From Erwinia mallotivora (GTDB lineage Bacteria > Pseudomonadota > Gammaproteobacteria > Enterobacterales > Enterobacteriaceae), in NCBI RefSeq assembly GCF_000590885.1, contig NZ_JFHN01000074.1:1-64000 (forward strand): a stretch of 64,000 nt of DNA. Reading direction: 5' to 3'. Below are positions 28,780-39,493 of this stretch, piece by piece. Position 1 is the first letter of the stretch, and each line of letters opens with the position of its first letter. The position numbers were made by a program, and so were the translations under genes. The notes beneath the pieces were generated by a model. The model did not search any database and was not told the DNA's origin. It saw nothing but the letters and a program-made list of their open reading frames with translations.

Positions 28780-30534
28780 TTGACCAACAATCGACTGGAA
28801 TGGCGCGCCTTACAGCCCGATACTGATGATGTTCAGTCCTTTTTCTCGCAGATACCTGAAGACAATTCCAGTTGTTTTGCCTCGGTTCAGCCCCGTCTTT
28901 TTAACGGGCTGAGTTTGCTGCTGCAAACGACAGCAAGATTGCCACTGATGCTGATCAAATCAGCGGAGAACGCTGAATATACCGCCCTGCTTACGGAAGT
29001 GATGGCTGATATTACAGCTGAGGATGGCACAGAACTGTACGGTGGTCATTATCAGATTGATGGCGTATCAGTAAGCTGGCGTCCTGTGGAATCAGAACAG
29101 GACAATTTTGCCAGCCAGGGCGGTATCCACTACGCCGACTGGATCGAAGCTGAACAGCTTTTCGGCTGTGTTCGTCAGCATAACCAGACGCTGACTTTAC
29201 AGCCAGGGTTACTTCATCAAGCCAACGGCGGCACTCTGTTGCTGTCCTTACGAACTTTGCTGGCTCAACCGTTATTGTGGCTGAGGCTCAGGAAAATCCT
29301 GACAACTCAACAGTTTGACTGGTATTCCCCTGATGAAAGCCGCCCCCTGCCGGTGGTCATACCGTCGATGCCGATGCAATTCCGCCTGGTGTTGACTGGT
29401 GAACGTGATGTGCTTGCCGAATTTCAGGAGATGGAGCCCGATCTCTCAATGCAGGCACTCTACGCTGAATTTGAGGAAAATCTTCAAATCACTGATGAAG
29501 AAGCGTTCAGCCAGTGGATAAAGTGGGTAAGGATGCTGGCGTCTGGTGAAGAAATAACCACCCTTTCAGATGACTTCTGGCCAGTATTGATTCGGGAAGC
29601 CGCACGCTTTACCGGCGACCAAGAGACTTTGCCGCTGTCTCCGGCGTGGATAACCCGCCAGTTGCAGGAAGCACTGATGTACAGTCCCGACAATGCTCTC
29701 TGTAGCGAACATATGCTGAGTGCGCTGGAAACTCGTGAATGGCGGGAAGGTTTTCTCGCCGAGCGGATGCGTGATGAAATATTGTATGACCAGATCCTGA
29801 TCGAAACAGAAGGAGAAATGGTTGGTCAAATCAATGCACTTTCGGTGATTGAGTTTCCCGGTCATCCTCGTGCCTTTGGAGAACCTTCCCGTCTCAGTTG
29901 TGTCGTACATGCCGGTGATGGCGAGTTCACCGATGTGGAACGTAAAGCCGAGTTGGGTGGCAATATCCATGCAAAAGGGATGATGATCATGCAGGCCTGG
30001 CTAATCGCCGAGCTGGAGCTGGAGCAACAATTACCCTTTTCTGCATCACTGGTGTTTGAACAGTCCTATTCCGAATTAGATGGTGACAGTGCCTCACTTG
30101 CCGGCTTGTGCGCGTTGATCAGCGCCCTTGCCTGTCAGCCCATCAATCAGCAGATTGCCGTTACCGGGTCTGTCGATCAATTTGGTCGTGTGCAACCAGT
30201 GGGCGGGCTTAACGAAAAAATAGAAGGCTTTTTTCACATTTGTCACCAGCGGACCCTCAACGGTAAACAGGGGGTAATTATCCCCCTTGCTAATGTCCGT
30301 CATCTCTCGTTACAGCAGCAAGTCGTGGATGCGGTCAGAGAGGAAAAATTCCATATCTGGGCGGTAAGTAGTGTTGATGAAGCGCTGCCTTTGTTAACTG
30401 GGGTTGAGTGGGAGAAAGAGGATGCCCCCTGTCTGCTGAAATCGATTCAGGAACGCATCGCTCAATTAAATCAACAAGACAGACGCCAGGGCGGCTGGCC
30501 ATTCCGCTGGCTGAACTGGTTTAACCAGAATTAA
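28780..30534 (+). CDS. ycbZ: Lon-like protease YcbZ (LonH)
   Basis: A 584-residue protein of the LonB-like family. The N-terminal half is a degenerate AAA-like region without a clear Walker A. The C-terminal S16 protease domain carries the catalytic Ser in D-G-D-S-A-S and Lys in N-E-K-I-E-G-F-F. E. coli YcbZ is also called LonH; substrates are unknown. The start codon is TTG at 28780 by alignment to E. coli; no ATG alternative upstream was found. fabA follows 67 bases later. Confidence 0.9.
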   Translation: MTNNRLEWRALQPDTDDVQSFFSQIPEDNSSCFASVQPRLFNGLSLLLQTTARLPLMLIKSAENAEYTALLTEVMADITAEDGTELYGGHYQIDGVSVSWRPVESEQDNFASQGGIHYADWIEAEQLFGCVRQHNQTLTLQPGLLHQANGGTLLLSLRTLLAQPLLWLRLRKILTTQQFDWYSPDESRPLPVVIPSMPMQFRLVLTGERDVLAEFQEMEPDLSMQALYAEFEENLQITDEEAFSQWIKWVRMLASGEEITTLSDDFWPVLIREAARFTGDQETLPLSPAWITRQLQEALMYSPDNALCSEHMLSALETREWREGFLAERMRDEILYDQILIETEGEMVGQINALSVIEFPGHPRAFGEPSRLSCVVHAGDGEFTDVERKAELGGNIHAKGMMIMQAWLIAELELEQQLPFSASLVFEQSYSELDGDSASLAGLCALISALACQPINQQIAVTGSVDQFGRVQPVGGLNEKIEGFFHICHQRTLNGKQGVIIPLANVRHLSLQQQVVDAVREEKFHIWAVSSVDEALPLLTGVEWEKEDAPCLLKSIQERIAQLNQQDRRQGGWPFRWLNWFNQN

Positions 30535-30601
30535 CCAGGCTTGTCCGGCTTAAACCTGCAAGTTAAAATTTGCGATTCACTAATTAAGGCTTACTGAGAA
30601 C

Positions 30602-31120
30602 ATGGTAGATAAACGCGAATCCTACACAAAAGAAGATCTTATTGCCTCTGGACGGGGTGAACTGTTCGGTGCTGAAGGCCCACCATTGCCAGCCGGAAAC
30701 ATGCTGATGATGGACCGTGTGGTTAAAATGACCGAAGACGGTGGTAATTACGGCAAAGGTTTTGTGGAAGCAGAACTGGATATCAACCCCGACCTGTGGT
30801 TCTTTGGATGCCACTTTATAGGCGACCCGGTGATGCCGGGCTGTCTGGGTCTGGATGCTATGTGGCAGCTGGTCGGTTTCTATCTGGGCTGGTTGGGTGC
30901 CGAAGGTAAAGGACGCGCACTGGGGGTTGGTGAAGTGAAGTTTACCGGTCAGGTGCTGCCAACCGCTAAAAAAGTCTCTTACCGTATTCACTTCAAGCGT
31001 GTAATTAATCGCAAACTGGTGATGGGTGTGGCAGACGGTGAAGTGCTGGTAGATGGTCAGGTTATTTATACCGCGACCGATCTCAAAGTAGGTCTGTTTA
31101 AAGACACGACTGCATTTTAA
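30602..31120 (+). CDS. fabA: 3-hydroxydecanoyl-ACP dehydratase/isomerase FabA
   Basis: A 172-residue hot-dog-fold enzyme that dehydrates 3-hydroxydecanoyl-ACP and isomerises trans-2 to cis-3-decenoyl-ACP, the branch point to unsaturated fatty acids. The active His71 lies in W-F-F-G-C-H-F and Asp85 in G-C-L-G-L-D-A-M-W. Length and sequence are nearly those of E. coli. It is convergent with rmf, with a hairpin between them. Confidence 0.98.
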   Translation: MVDKRESYTKEDLIASGRGELFGAEGPPLPAGNMLMMDRVVKMTEDGGNYGKGFVEAELDINPDLWFFGCHFIGDPVMPGCLGLDAMWQLVGFYLGWLGAEGKGRALGVGEVKFTGQVLPTAKKVSYRIHFKRVINRKLVMGVADGEVLVDGQVIYTATDLKVGLFKDTTAF

Positions 31121-31136
31121 CGGCTTATTACATATT

Positions 31137-31158
31137 AACCTCCGCATAAGCGGAGGTT
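31137..31158. terminator. Terminator hairpin between fabA and rmf
   Basis: AACCTCCGC (31137-31145), loop ATAA, GCGGAGGTT (31150-31158), a perfect 9-bp stem 16 bases after fabA. Only a short T-rich run follows on the plus strand (ATTCCTTT). Confidence 0.8.
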
Positions 31159-31221
31159 ATTCCTTTATGACCTGCCTGTCAGCATCAGTACAAATCAGGT
31201 CATTTCGTATGAACATTCCGG

Positions 31222-31389
31222 TTACGCGGTAACCGTCCTGTCCTCCATGGCTTGTCGCCAACCTCCCAACCAGTGAGACCTCGCGTCTATCATTTGATAG
31301 GGACACATTTCTTTGGAGCGCCCGGTAATTCCGGCCTGGTAGCCTCTGGAGTGTGCCCGTTCGAGTCGATCTCGTTTCTGTCTCTTCAT
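31222..31389 (-). CDS. rmf: Ribosome modulation factor Rmf
   Basis: A 55-residue basic protein that binds 30S subunits and dimerises ribosomes into inactive 100S particles in stationary phase. Translation of the minus strand gives M-K-R-Q-K-R-D-R-L-E-R-A-H, then R-G-Y-Q-A-G, K-E-M-C-P-Y-Q and W-L-G-G-W-R-Q-A-M, all hallmark Rmf segments. A second ATG directly upstream (31392) could add one Met. The position beside fabA and pqiC matches E. coli. Confidence 0.95.
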   Translation of the reverse strand: MKRQKRDRLERAHSRGYQAGITGRSKEMCPYQMIDARSHWLGGWRQAMEDRTVTA

Positions 31390-31764
31390 CATGCCTGTAA
31401 TCCCCTCTTCAGGTCAGGTGGAATCTGGTGGAAAGAAATCAGTATCTGCATTAATTGCCGACACCTTTCAATTTCTAACGCCATCACGAGCAAAAATCAA
31501 TGCGCAAATTTCACGCCAATGTCACATTTTCATGGGAAAATTCAGGCACCGGCCCCGCCATAACTTTAAGAAAGGTAATAACTCCCGGTTAAGAAACAAA
31601 AAAATTCTCAGACTGAGAAAAATCCTGTTTTTTGGCTAAGTAAATAACATTTTTCACCGCTGTAGCATTGCGGGCAGCGTTGTTGATTGAGCCAGAATCC
31701 GCAAAAACGGTAGCAGATGAGAAACTGACGTGGGTGAGAGTATTTGATGGGCAGTTCTGGTTGT
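31390..31764. other. rmf-pqiC intergenic region
   Basis: About 375 bp with no supported gene. It should hold the rmf promoter (minus strand), which in E. coli is ppGpp-dependent. A+T-rich stretches lie near 31480-31640. Short frames here look random. Confidence 0.5.
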
Positions 31765-31800
31765 AAAACAGAAAGAGCCAGGGGCCTAGCTCTTTCTGTT
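31765..31800 (-). terminator. Terminator of the uup-pqiABC operon
   Basis: A perfect 12-bp stem (AACAGAAAGAGC at 31767-31778 with its complement at 31789-31800), followed by TTTT on the minus strand, just after the pqiC stop. Confidence 0.85.
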
Positions 31801-31804
31801 GTTT

Positions 31805-32392
31805 TTAATGGCTGATTAAAGGCTTTTCGTCTTTGCGAATGGCATCTGCCATTTGCTGCGCAACCTGTTGCCATCCCCCGGCAAGGGCCCTGACTAAAGC
31901 ATCATAACCATCTTCCGTCTGCGGTATGCTTAGTGCAAAAGAACGTTTAAAAATCTGCCCCTGATGCTCCAGTAACCAGTCGCCACTGATGATGGCATGA
32001 CCATCATAGCGGCCATGAAAACCGGTGATGTTGACATTCAGTATGTCCTGCTGCTGACCTGATGGTGAACCTGAGACCAGCCAGCCTGGTAACGCATAAC
32101 TGAGATTAGCGACCAGTGTTTGCTGTAATTGCTGATCAAGTGGACTGGCCCACAGATTGTTGCTGGCAATGACATATTTCACATCACTGCTCTGATAAAC
32201 CAACCCGTTACCCGCAAGATAATCAGGAACCGAAACATGCTGAACAAATACGGTCGGGCGAAGCACATCACTGCCGCTGGCAGCTATAACCTTACCTTTG
32301 CCTGTTGCAGGCAGCTGATACCAGGTCGTTTCTGGCGTGCTGGAACAGGCTGTCAGGCTAAGAGCCAGTGCGACCGGAAGCCATCTCATCAT
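31805..32392 (-). CDS. pqiC: Intermembrane transport lipoprotein PqiC
   Basis: A 195-residue outer-membrane lipoprotein with lipobox L-T-A-C (Cys16). In E. coli PqiC forms an octameric ring that docks the PqiB channel at the outer membrane. The A-L-A-L-S-L-T-A-C-S-S-T leader and the W-Y-Q-L-P opening match the family. Its start overlaps the pqiB stop by one base. Confidence 0.94.
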   Translation of the reverse strand: MMRWLPVALALSLTACSSTPETTWYQLPATGKGKVIAASGSDVLRPTVFVQHVSVPDYLAGNGLVYQSSDVKYVIASNNLWASPLDQQLQQTLVANLSYALPGWLVSGSPSGQQQDILNVNITGFHGRYDGHAIISGDWLLEHQGQIFKRSFALSIPQTEDGYDALVRALAGGWQQVAQQMADAIRKDEKPLISH

Positions 32393-34032
32393 TATTTCGC
32401 CCTCTTTGGCTGCGGATCTTGTCCGGGTTTCGCTTCAAATATCAGCGCATTACTTTTACTGTTCAGCGTTTTCAGCACAGGTTGCAATTCACGTAATACC
32501 TGATCAAGCCGCTGCATGTCGCCAACCATTTTGCTGTAAGCGGGTGAGCCAGGCTGGAAAGCCTTCATACTGCTGTTCAGCTCACGCAGGGTTTTCTGCA
32601 TGTCTTCAGGCAGTTGTTTCATTGACGGGCTACTGGTGATCTGATTGATATTGTCCAACGTTTTCTGCAATTCACGCAGCGTTGCCTTACTCTCTCTCAA
32701 CGTACCGGTTGCCTCACCAATCATTGGGTTAAGCGGCAGATTGTTGATCTTATCCAGGGTGGCCATCAGTTTCTGCTGAATCTGCGCCAGGCCACCGCTG
32801 GTGGTTGGGATCAGTTCGTAACCTGCAAAAGCAGCCGGTCCTTTGTAAGGTTTGACGTTGTCATAAAAGTCCAGGTCGATGTACAGCGAGCCGGTCAACA
32901 GGTTTGCTGATTTCAGTGAGGCGCGCAGACCCGATTTGATACCGTCTTTCAGATGCTGCTCCATATCAAAGTCTTTCCCGAGCATGCTGGTGAAACGATC
33001 GGGCTCAATACGGATCAAAACCGGAATGCGGTATTCATTATTCAGGTTCTGGGCCACCTCTTTAGACTGATACGGGACTTCAGCAACCGTACCCAAACGG
33101 ATGCCGCGGAATTCTACCGGTGCACCGGGTTGCAAACCACGAATTGAATCGCTGAAGAACATCAGGAAATCTTTGTGGACGGTATATAACGAATCCTGGA
33201 TGCTACGTTGATCGTCAAATAACTTATATTCAGCCTGATTATCGGCTGCGTGGCCGAGGTCCCACCCTTCCGGCACATCAAAACTGACGCCACCACTAAA
33301 GAGCGTGGTAAGCGATCCCATTTCAACCCGCATTCCCGAAGCTGACATATCGACAGCAATGCCGCTGTCTTTCCAGAAACGCACATTGGTGGTCACCAGA
33401 CGATCGTATGGCGCAGCGATAAACAGCTGGTAAGTCATCAGGCGTTTATCCGGATCAAAATGACTGGTTTCAACCGATCCAACGCGATAACCACGAAACA
33501 GCACGGGATCACCGGCATTGAGTTGTCCGGCTCTGGCGCTGTCGAGGATAATACGGATTCCCTTTGCATCCGGCGGAGCAAGCGGCGGCGCATCCAGCAG
33601 CTTATAATGCTCTGGCTGATCGCCTTTATTTCCGGGTTGCAACTCAATATAAGCGCCTGAAAGCAGAGTACCCAGACCCGTAACCCCTTCCCGACCAATA
33701 GCAGGCTTTACCACCCAGAAGGCGCTGTCACCCTTCAGCAATTTTTCCATTCCGGAATTCAAACGGGCTTTAATTTCCACATGATGCAGGTCATCGGTCA
33801 GTACCGCGCTTTCAACCACACCGACGTCCACACTGCGGCTTTTGATGGTTGTTTTACCGCCCTCGATTCCTTCAGCATTGGTGGTGATTAAGGTGACTTC
33901 AGGCCCCTGATGGCTGAAGTGATAAAACAGGATCCATGCGCCAATCAGTAACGTAACAAGGGGAATGATCCATACAGGTGACCAGCGTTTAATTTGATCA
34001 ACCGTGGCCATGCCATGATTATTTTCCTTCAA
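32392..34032 (-). CDS. pqiB: Intermembrane transport protein PqiB (MCE family)
   Basis: A 546-residue periplasmic channel subunit, the same length as E. coli PqiB. One N-terminal membrane anchor (W-I-I-P-L-V-T-L-L-I-G-A-W) is followed by three MCE domains with repeated G-x-P-V-x-F-R-G motifs, then a C-terminal helical region forming the tube. It moves lipids or hydrophobic compounds between membranes with PqiA and PqiC. It overlaps pqiA by 14 bp. Confidence 0.96.
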   Translation of the reverse strand: MKENNHGMATVDQIKRWSPVWIIPLVTLLIGAWILFYHFSHQGPEVTLITTNAEGIEGGKTTIKSRSVDVGVVESAVLTDDLHHVEIKARLNSGMEKLLKGDSAFWVVKPAIGREGVTGLGTLLSGAYIELQPGNKGDQPEHYKLLDAPPLAPPDAKGIRIILDSARAGQLNAGDPVLFRGYRVGSVETSHFDPDKRLMTYQLFIAAPYDRLVTTNVRFWKDSGIAVDMSASGMRVEMGSLTTLFSGGVSFDVPEGWDLGHAADNQAEYKLFDDQRSIQDSLYTVHKDFLMFFSDSIRGLQPGAPVEFRGIRLGTVAEVPYQSKEVAQNLNNEYRIPVLIRIEPDRFTSMLGKDFDMEQHLKDGIKSGLRASLKSANLLTGSLYIDLDFYDNVKPYKGPAAFAGYELIPTTSGGLAQIQQKLMATLDKINNLPLNPMIGEATGTLRESKATLRELQKTLDNINQITSSPSMKQLPEDMQKTLRELNSSMKAFQPGSPAYSKMVGDMQRLDQVLRELQPVLKTLNSKSNALIFEAKPGQDPQPKRAK

Positions 34033-35293
34033 TGCTCGGCTCCTCAGGGCTTTTTTCTCGTATACGATCCCAGCTCAGACGCGGGTCAAATGTCATCGCA
34101 GCAAACATAGTCAGAATGACCACGATGGCAAACAGTAAAGCACCCATCGCAGGATAAATACTCATTAACCTTCCCATACGTACCAGCGCAGACAGGACGG
34201 CAATAACAAAAACATCAATCATCGACCAGCGCCCGACAAATTCAACGACTTCATAAATTTTATGCATCTTATCACTGTCCTGATGCATTTTGCCGTTGCC
34301 GTTTGCGTCCCAGCACAACCAGCCAATAGCCAGCATTTTGAGGGAAGGCACCATGATACTGGCAATAAAAATCACCAGAGCGACCGGATAAGAGCCCTCA
34401 CTCCATAACAGAATTACTCCGGCCATGATGGTTGAAGTAATTTTACTGCCCAGCGCCTCAGTGACCATAATTGGCATCAGGTTCGCCGGGATATACAGCA
34501 ACAAAGAGGTTAGCAGCAACGCCAGCGTCCATTGCAGACTGTGCATGCGTCGGGCATGACCGCCGGTTTTACAACGAGGGCAGGTGAACTGTTCAGCAGC
34601 CAACACAGCGGTACAGCAGCGACATGAGCGCAGTCCCTGTTGCAGCCCGCCAACCGCCGGAACTGGTTGCACAGGTAATGCCGGTACTGGTGCAATCCGC
34701 GCCCACAAAGCACGACGATCAACACACTGAAAAGCGCGCACCTGTAACAGACAAAACAGACACCAGGGAATAAAACTGGTGCCAATGCCGATTTCGCCAT
34801 AGGCCATCAGTTTTACAAAGCTCACCAGCACGCCGGCGAGGAAGATTTCGGCCATTCCCCAGCTCTTAATATGGAACAGTATTCGCGCCATGATACGTTT
34901 AAGCGGCAAAGGCAGGCGGACAGGGTTAACCAGTAGCAGAATTATCACCATGCACAGAGCGGGGACAGCCTGTACAAACAACATAAAGAGTGTCGCCAGG
35001 CTGCTGTAGTCCTCAGAGACCATCACCTGTGGGATGCGCATCAATGTGATTTCACTACTCAGACCAGCCACTTTCATACTGACAAATGGAAACAGATTAG
35101 CCAGCACCAGCATAAACAACGCCGCCAGCGCGTAGGCGCTGGGACGCTTTTGCGGCTCATGCCAGCTGGCGGAAAGCGTGGTATGACAACGCGGGCAACT
35201 GGCCTTGCTGCCTGTTGGCAATGGCGGCAGCTGCGTCATCAGATCACACTGTGGGCAAAGTATCCAATTGTCGGCCTGATGCGATGAGCACAT
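34019..35293 (-). CDS. pqiA: Inner-membrane protein PqiA
   Basis: A 424-residue integral membrane protein with two PqiA halves, each a C-x-x-C...C-P-x-C zinc-ribbon-like finger (W-I-L-C-P-Q-C-D, S-C-P-R-C-H; later C-R-C-C and C-P-R-C) followed by about four helices. It is the inner-membrane partner of the Pqi lipid transport complex, paraquat-inducible via SoxRS in E. coli. It lies 29 bases after uup in one operon. Confidence 0.96.
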   Translation of the reverse strand: MCSSHQADNWILCPQCDLMTQLPPLPTGSKASCPRCHTTLSASWHEPQKRPSAYALAALFMLVLANLFPFVSMKVAGLSSEITLMRIPQVMVSEDYSSLATLFMLFVQAVPALCMVIILLLVNPVRLPLPLKRIMARILFHIKSWGMAEIFLAGVLVSFVKLMAYGEIGIGTSFIPWCLFCLLQVRAFQCVDRRALWARIAPVPALPVQPVPAVGGLQQGLRSCRCCTAVLAAEQFTCPRCKTGGHARRMHSLQWTLALLLTSLLLYIPANLMPIMVTEALGSKITSTIMAGVILLWSEGSYPVALVIFIASIMVPSLKMLAIGWLCWDANGNGKMHQDSDKMHKIYEVVEFVGRWSMIDVFVIAVLSALVRMGRLMSIYPAMGALLFAIVVILTMFAAMTFDPRLSWDRIREKSPEEPSIEGK

Positions 35294-35322
35294 AAAAAAA
35301 CCTCTGCTAACTGACCTTTGCC

Positions 35323-37233
35323 TTAACCGTTTTTCAGCGATTCCAGATATTCCCAGCGCTCAAATGCCGCTTCCAGCTGCTGTTCTGCCTCGGACAGTGC
35401 ATCCAGTACAGGTTGTGTCACCTCATGCGGCTGGCTGAAAAACGTATTCTCTGCCACTTTAGCCTGAAGGGAAGCCAGCTGAGTCTCCAGCGCCTCCATC
35501 TTTTCCGGCAGCTGTTCCAGCTCCCGTTGCAGGTTGTAGCTCATCTTGCCAGTTGAACGTCTGACCGGCTCACTTTTTTCGCTATCCTTACCTGATGTCT
35601 TACTTTCCGCTTTTACCACCGTCCGGCTCTGCTTGTATGCCGCACGCTGGCGTTGCGCATCGTGATAGCCCCCGACAAAAGCACCGATCTCGCCCGTTCC
35701 TTCAAATATCCAGCATTCGGTAACGGTGTTATCAACAAACTGGCGGTCATGGCTGACCAGCAGCACCGTGCCCTGGTAGCCATCAATCAACTCTTCCAGC
35801 AGCTCCAGCGTTTCAACATCCAGATCGTTGGTGGGTTCATCAAGGATCAGCAGATTGCTGGGCTTGAGGAACAAACGAGCCAGCAGCAGCCGGTTACGCT
35901 CACCGCCCGACAGCGCGCGGACAGGCGTCATTGCACGTTTGGGGTGGAACAGAAACTCCTGCAAATAGCCCAACACATGGCGGGGTTTACCATTGACCAT
36001 CACCTCCTGTTTGCCTTCAGCGAGGTTATCCATGACCGTGCGATCCGGGTCAAGTTCTGCGCGATGCTGGTCAAAATAGGCCACTTCCAGCTTTGTCCCG
36101 ATATGCACCCGCCCACTGTCAGGCTTGAGCTGATCAAGCATCAGCTTCAGCAATGTCGTTTTACCACAGCCGTTAGGGCCAATCAGGGCTATCTTGTCAC
36201 CCCGCTGCACCTGCACGGTAAAATCACGCACCAGTTGCCTGTCGCCGACAGCGTAGCTGACATTTTCCAGTTCAAAAACAATCTTGCCGGAGCGACTGGC
36301 TTCCTCGACCTGCATATTTGCCTTGCCCATCACTTCCCGACGCTCTGACCGCTCGCGACGCAGGGCTTTCAGGGCACGGACGCGCCCTTCATTGCGGGTG
36401 CGACGGGCTTTGATCCCCTGACGGATCCACACTTCTTCCTGGGCCAGCTTGCGGTCAAATTCGGCATTCTGCATCTCTTCCACCCGCAACGCTTCTTCCT
36501 TACCCAGCAGATACTGATCGTAATCACCAGGCCAGGAAACCAGCTTGCCGCGATCGAGATCGACAATGCGTGTCGCCATGTTGCGAATAAATGAGCGGTC
36601 ATGGGAAATAAAGATGATGCTGCCCTGGAAGGTTTTTAAAAAGCTTTCCAGCCAGTCAATGGTTTCAATATCAAGATGGTTGGTTGGCTCATCCAGCATC
36701 AGCACACGTGGGTTGCTGACCAGCGCCCTGCCCAACGCGGCTTTGCGCAGCCAGCCACCGGAAAGCGATGAAAGCGACACATCGCCATCAAGACCGATTT
36801 GCTTCAGCACATCCTGAATGCGGCTCTCCAGCTGCCAGAGGTTCTGGTGGTCAAGAATGGATTGCAACCGCGCCATTTCATTGAGATTTTTATCGCTGGG
36901 ATCCTCCATAACCTGGTGAGAGATCGCATGATAAGCTTTGAGGTATTCGGCCTGTTCTTCGACCCCTTCTGCCACAAAATCATACACTGAACCCGCGATA
37001 TTCCGTGGCGGATCCTGTTGCAGACGGGACACCACCAGATCCTGCTCATAAATAATGCGGCCATCGTCCAGCGGCTGTTCGCGGTTGATGATTTTCATCA
37101 GTGTGGACTTACCGGCACCATTACGGCCCACCAGACAGACACGCTCGTTTTCTTCAATATGCAGCTCAGTGTTATCCAACAGCGGTGCATCGCTGAATGA
37201 CAGCCAGGCCCCATGAATACTGATCAGTGACAT
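35323..37233 (-). CDS. uup: ABC-F ATPase Uup
   Basis: A 636-residue cytosolic ABC-F protein with two nucleotide domains: Walker A G-R-N-G-A-G-K-S-T and signature L-S-G-G-W in the first, G-P-N-G-C-G-K-T-T and L-S-G-G-E-R-N-R in the second. A C-terminal coiled-coil that binds DNA in E. coli Uup follows. It affects precise transposon excision and ribosome function. It follows rlmL by five bases and is probably cotranscribed with it. Confidence 0.96.
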   Translation of the reverse strand: MSLISIHGAWLSFSDAPLLDNTELHIEENERVCLVGRNGAGKSTLMKIINREQPLDDGRIIYEQDLVVSRLQQDPPRNIAGSVYDFVAEGVEEQAEYLKAYHAISHQVMEDPSDKNLNEMARLQSILDHQNLWQLESRIQDVLKQIGLDGDVSLSSLSGGWLRKAALGRALVSNPRVLMLDEPTNHLDIETIDWLESFLKTFQGSIIFISHDRSFIRNMATRIVDLDRGKLVSWPGDYDQYLLGKEEALRVEEMQNAEFDRKLAQEEVWIRQGIKARRTRNEGRVRALKALRRERSERREVMGKANMQVEEASRSGKIVFELENVSYAVGDRQLVRDFTVQVQRGDKIALIGPNGCGKTTLLKLMLDQLKPDSGRVHIGTKLEVAYFDQHRAELDPDRTVMDNLAEGKQEVMVNGKPRHVLGYLQEFLFHPKRAMTPVRALSGGERNRLLLARLFLKPSNLLILDEPTNDLDVETLELLEELIDGYQGTVLLVSHDRQFVDNTVTECWIFEGTGEIGAFVGGYHDAQRQRAAYKQSRTVVKAESKTSGKDSEKSEPVRRSTGKMSYNLQRELEQLPEKMEALETQLASLQAKVAENTFFSQPHEVTQPVLDALSEAEQQLEAAFERWEYLESLKNG

Positions 37234-37238
37234 GCTAC

Positions 37239-39359
37239 TTATTCCTTACCAGCGTGAGTAATCAGCCAGCAGTTGTGAATTTGACGATTACGGGCAAAAT
37301 CCTGCGACTGAGTGCTGGCGGTGATTTCCTGCGCAGTAAGATGCAGGCCGCTTAATCCGTCGTGGTCCATTTTGAAACCGCGTTTGTTATTGGAGAACAT
37401 AATGGTGCCGCCTTTACGCAGCAGCCTTTTCAGATTTTTAAGCAGCAGCAAATGGTCACGCTGTACGTCGAAACTCTCTTCCATTCTTTTCGAATTGGAA
37501 AAGGTAGGTGGATCGATAAAGATCAGATCGTACTGCTCGTCAGATTCGCTCAGCCAGCTAAGACAATCTGCCTGGATCAGCCGATGCTGCCGCCCCGTCA
37601 AACCGTTAAGCCTCAGATTGCGTTCGGCCCACTCCAGATAAGTGCGTGACATATCTACCGTGGTGGTACTACGCGCTCCGCCCAGTCCGGCGTGAACGCT
37701 GGCGCTGCCGGTATAGGCAAACAGGTTGAGAAAGTCTTTGCCCTGACTCATCTGCCCCAGCATTTTTCGGGCGATACGGTGGTCCAGAAACAGGCCGGTA
37801 TCCAGATAATCGGTCAGGTTGACCCACAGTTTTGCGTTAAATTCGCTGACTTCAAAGAAATCGCCTTTCTCGCCCATTTTCTGATACTGATTTTTGCCCT
37901 TCTGACGCTCACGCGTTTTCAACACCAGGCGATTAGCGGGCAACTCAAGCACACTGAGCGTAGCCGCCAGCACATCAAACAGACGCTGACGGGCCTTAGT
38001 CGCATCGATGGTTTTTGGTGGGGCGTATTCCTGTACCACCACCCACTCGGCATAGCGATCCACCGCAACGTTATATTCAGGCAGATCGGCATCGTAGATG
38101 CGATAGCACTCAATCCCTTCCTGCTTCGCCCATTTCTCCAGCTTTTTAAGATTCTTGCGCAGACGATTGGCATAGTCTTCAGCTATCTGCGCATTCCCCT
38201 GTGGCGCTGCACCGGTGGCGGCCAGCTGATAATTTTTCTGCACACAGTCCAGCGGACCATTTTTAGCCTTAAACTGCCGTTCAGCACGCAGTTGCAGGCA
38301 ACTGAGCAGTTCAGGAGAGGCACTGAACAATGACAGATTCCAGCCGGCAAAATGCTGTTTCATGATACGCCCCGTCTGGCTGTACAAGGCGATCAATGCC
38401 GGTTCACTCTCCAGACGCTCGCCATACGGCGGGTTACTCAGTACCGTTCCAGCCGTGCCGTCCGTCAGCGGATTGGTCAGTTTCAACACATCCTGAACGT
38501 TAAAGCCGATAAGATCGGCCAGCCCGGCCTTACGCGCATTGACGCGGGCGCGCTCAATAACGCGCTGATCGTTATCGTAACCATAAAAACGCGACGTCGT
38601 CGCTCGCAGCCCGCGACTGGCGCGGGCCTGTGCTTCACTTTTCAGTTCACGCCATAAGGTGGCATCAAACTGGCTCCAGGCGTTGAAGCCCCAGTGATTG
38701 CGGTGCAAACCAGGCGCACGATCGCTGGCAATCATTGCCGCTTCAATCAGCAAGGTGCCCGAACCACACATCGGATCAACCATAGCGATGCCGGGCTTCC
38801 AGCCGGATCGCAGCACGATAGCCGCCGCCAGGTTTTCTTTTAGCGGTGCCGCTCCGGTCTGCTGGCGGTAGCCACGCTGATGCAATCCGTCGCCACTCAG
38901 ATCGAGGGCAATACTGGCTTTATCATGATTTAACCAGACGTTAATACGAATATCTGGCTGCTCACGGTCGACATCCGGGCGGGGTAAGTTTTTGCGGGTA
39001 AAGCTGTCAACAATGGCATCTTTAACCTTCAGCGCACCGTACTGGCTGTTGCGGATCACCTCATTCAGTCCACTGAAATGCACAGCAAAAGTTTTATCGC
39101 TGCCAAATATCGCGGGCCAGTCAACGGCCTGAACACCGAGGTAGAGATCAACATCGCTGTAAACGCCACATTCTGTCAGCGGCAGCAGAATGCGCGATGC
39201 CAGCCGACTCCACAGCAGGCTCTGATACATCAGACGATCGTCACCTTCATAATGCACGCCGCCCTGAACCACCTTGCAGGCCGTAGCCCCCAACGCTTCC
39301 AGTTCACTTTTTAACAGCTCTTCAAGCCCACGTGCCGTACTGGCAAACAGAGAATTCAT
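37239..39359 (-). CDS. rlmL: Bifunctional 23S rRNA methyltransferase RlmL (RlmKL)
   Basis: A 706-residue fusion of two methyltransferases. The N-terminal THUMP plus RlmL domain makes m2G2445 (motif D-P-M-C-G-S-G-T, then S-N-P-P-Y-G-E-R). The C-terminal RlmK domain makes m7G2069 ([17 protein letters not shown]). The start at 39359 matches E. coli [13 protein letters not shown]; an open frame to 39395 has no support. Confidence 0.96.
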   Translation of the reverse strand: MNSLFASTARGLEELLKSELEALGATACKVVQGGVHYEGDDRLMYQSLLWSRLASRILLPLTECGVYSDVDLYLGVQAVDWPAIFGSDKTFAVHFSGLNEVIRNSQYGALKVKDAIVDSFTRKNLPRPDVDREQPDIRINVWLNHDKASIALDLSGDGLHQRGYRQQTGAAPLKENLAAAIVLRSGWKPGIAMVDPMCGSGTLLIEAAMIASDRAPGLHRNHWGFNAWSQFDATLWRELKSEAQARASRGLRATTSRFYGYDNDQRVIERARVNARKAGLADLIGFNVQDVLKLTNPLTDGTAGTVLSNPPYGERLESEPALIALYSQTGRIMKQHFAGWNLSLFSASPELLSCLQLRAERQFKAKNGPLDCVQKNYQLAATGAAPQGNAQIAEDYANRLRKNLKKLEKWAKQEGIECYRIYDADLPEYNVAVDRYAEWVVVQEYAPPKTIDATKARQRLFDVLAATLSVLELPANRLVLKTRERQKGKNQYQKMGEKGDFFEVSEFNAKLWVNLTDYLDTGLFLDHRIARKMLGQMSQGKDFLNLFAYTGSASVHAGLGGARSTTTVDMSRTYLEWAERNLRLNGLTGRQHRLIQADCLSWLSESDEQYDLIFIDPPTFSNSKRMEESFDVQRDHLLLLKNLKRLLRKGGTIMFSNNKRGFKMDHDGLSGLHLTAQEITASTQSQDFARNRQIHNCWLITHAGKE

Positions 39360-39493
39360 AACGTCACTTATCGTCTTCAGAAAATTGCTGCGCATTATAG
39401 CTAATCACAGACGCATGTCATAAAGTTAGCTTCTTTTCGTCAGCAATCTGACTGTTTGTCATTGCCACCGTCACGCTTCAGTCCGGAGTTCGC

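Noticed and set aside
35653..36348. 231-codon plus-strand open frame
   Set aside because: Antisense shadow of uup.
37692..38333. 213-codon plus-strand open frame
   Set aside because: Antisense to rlmL, no recognisable domain, no ribosome site.
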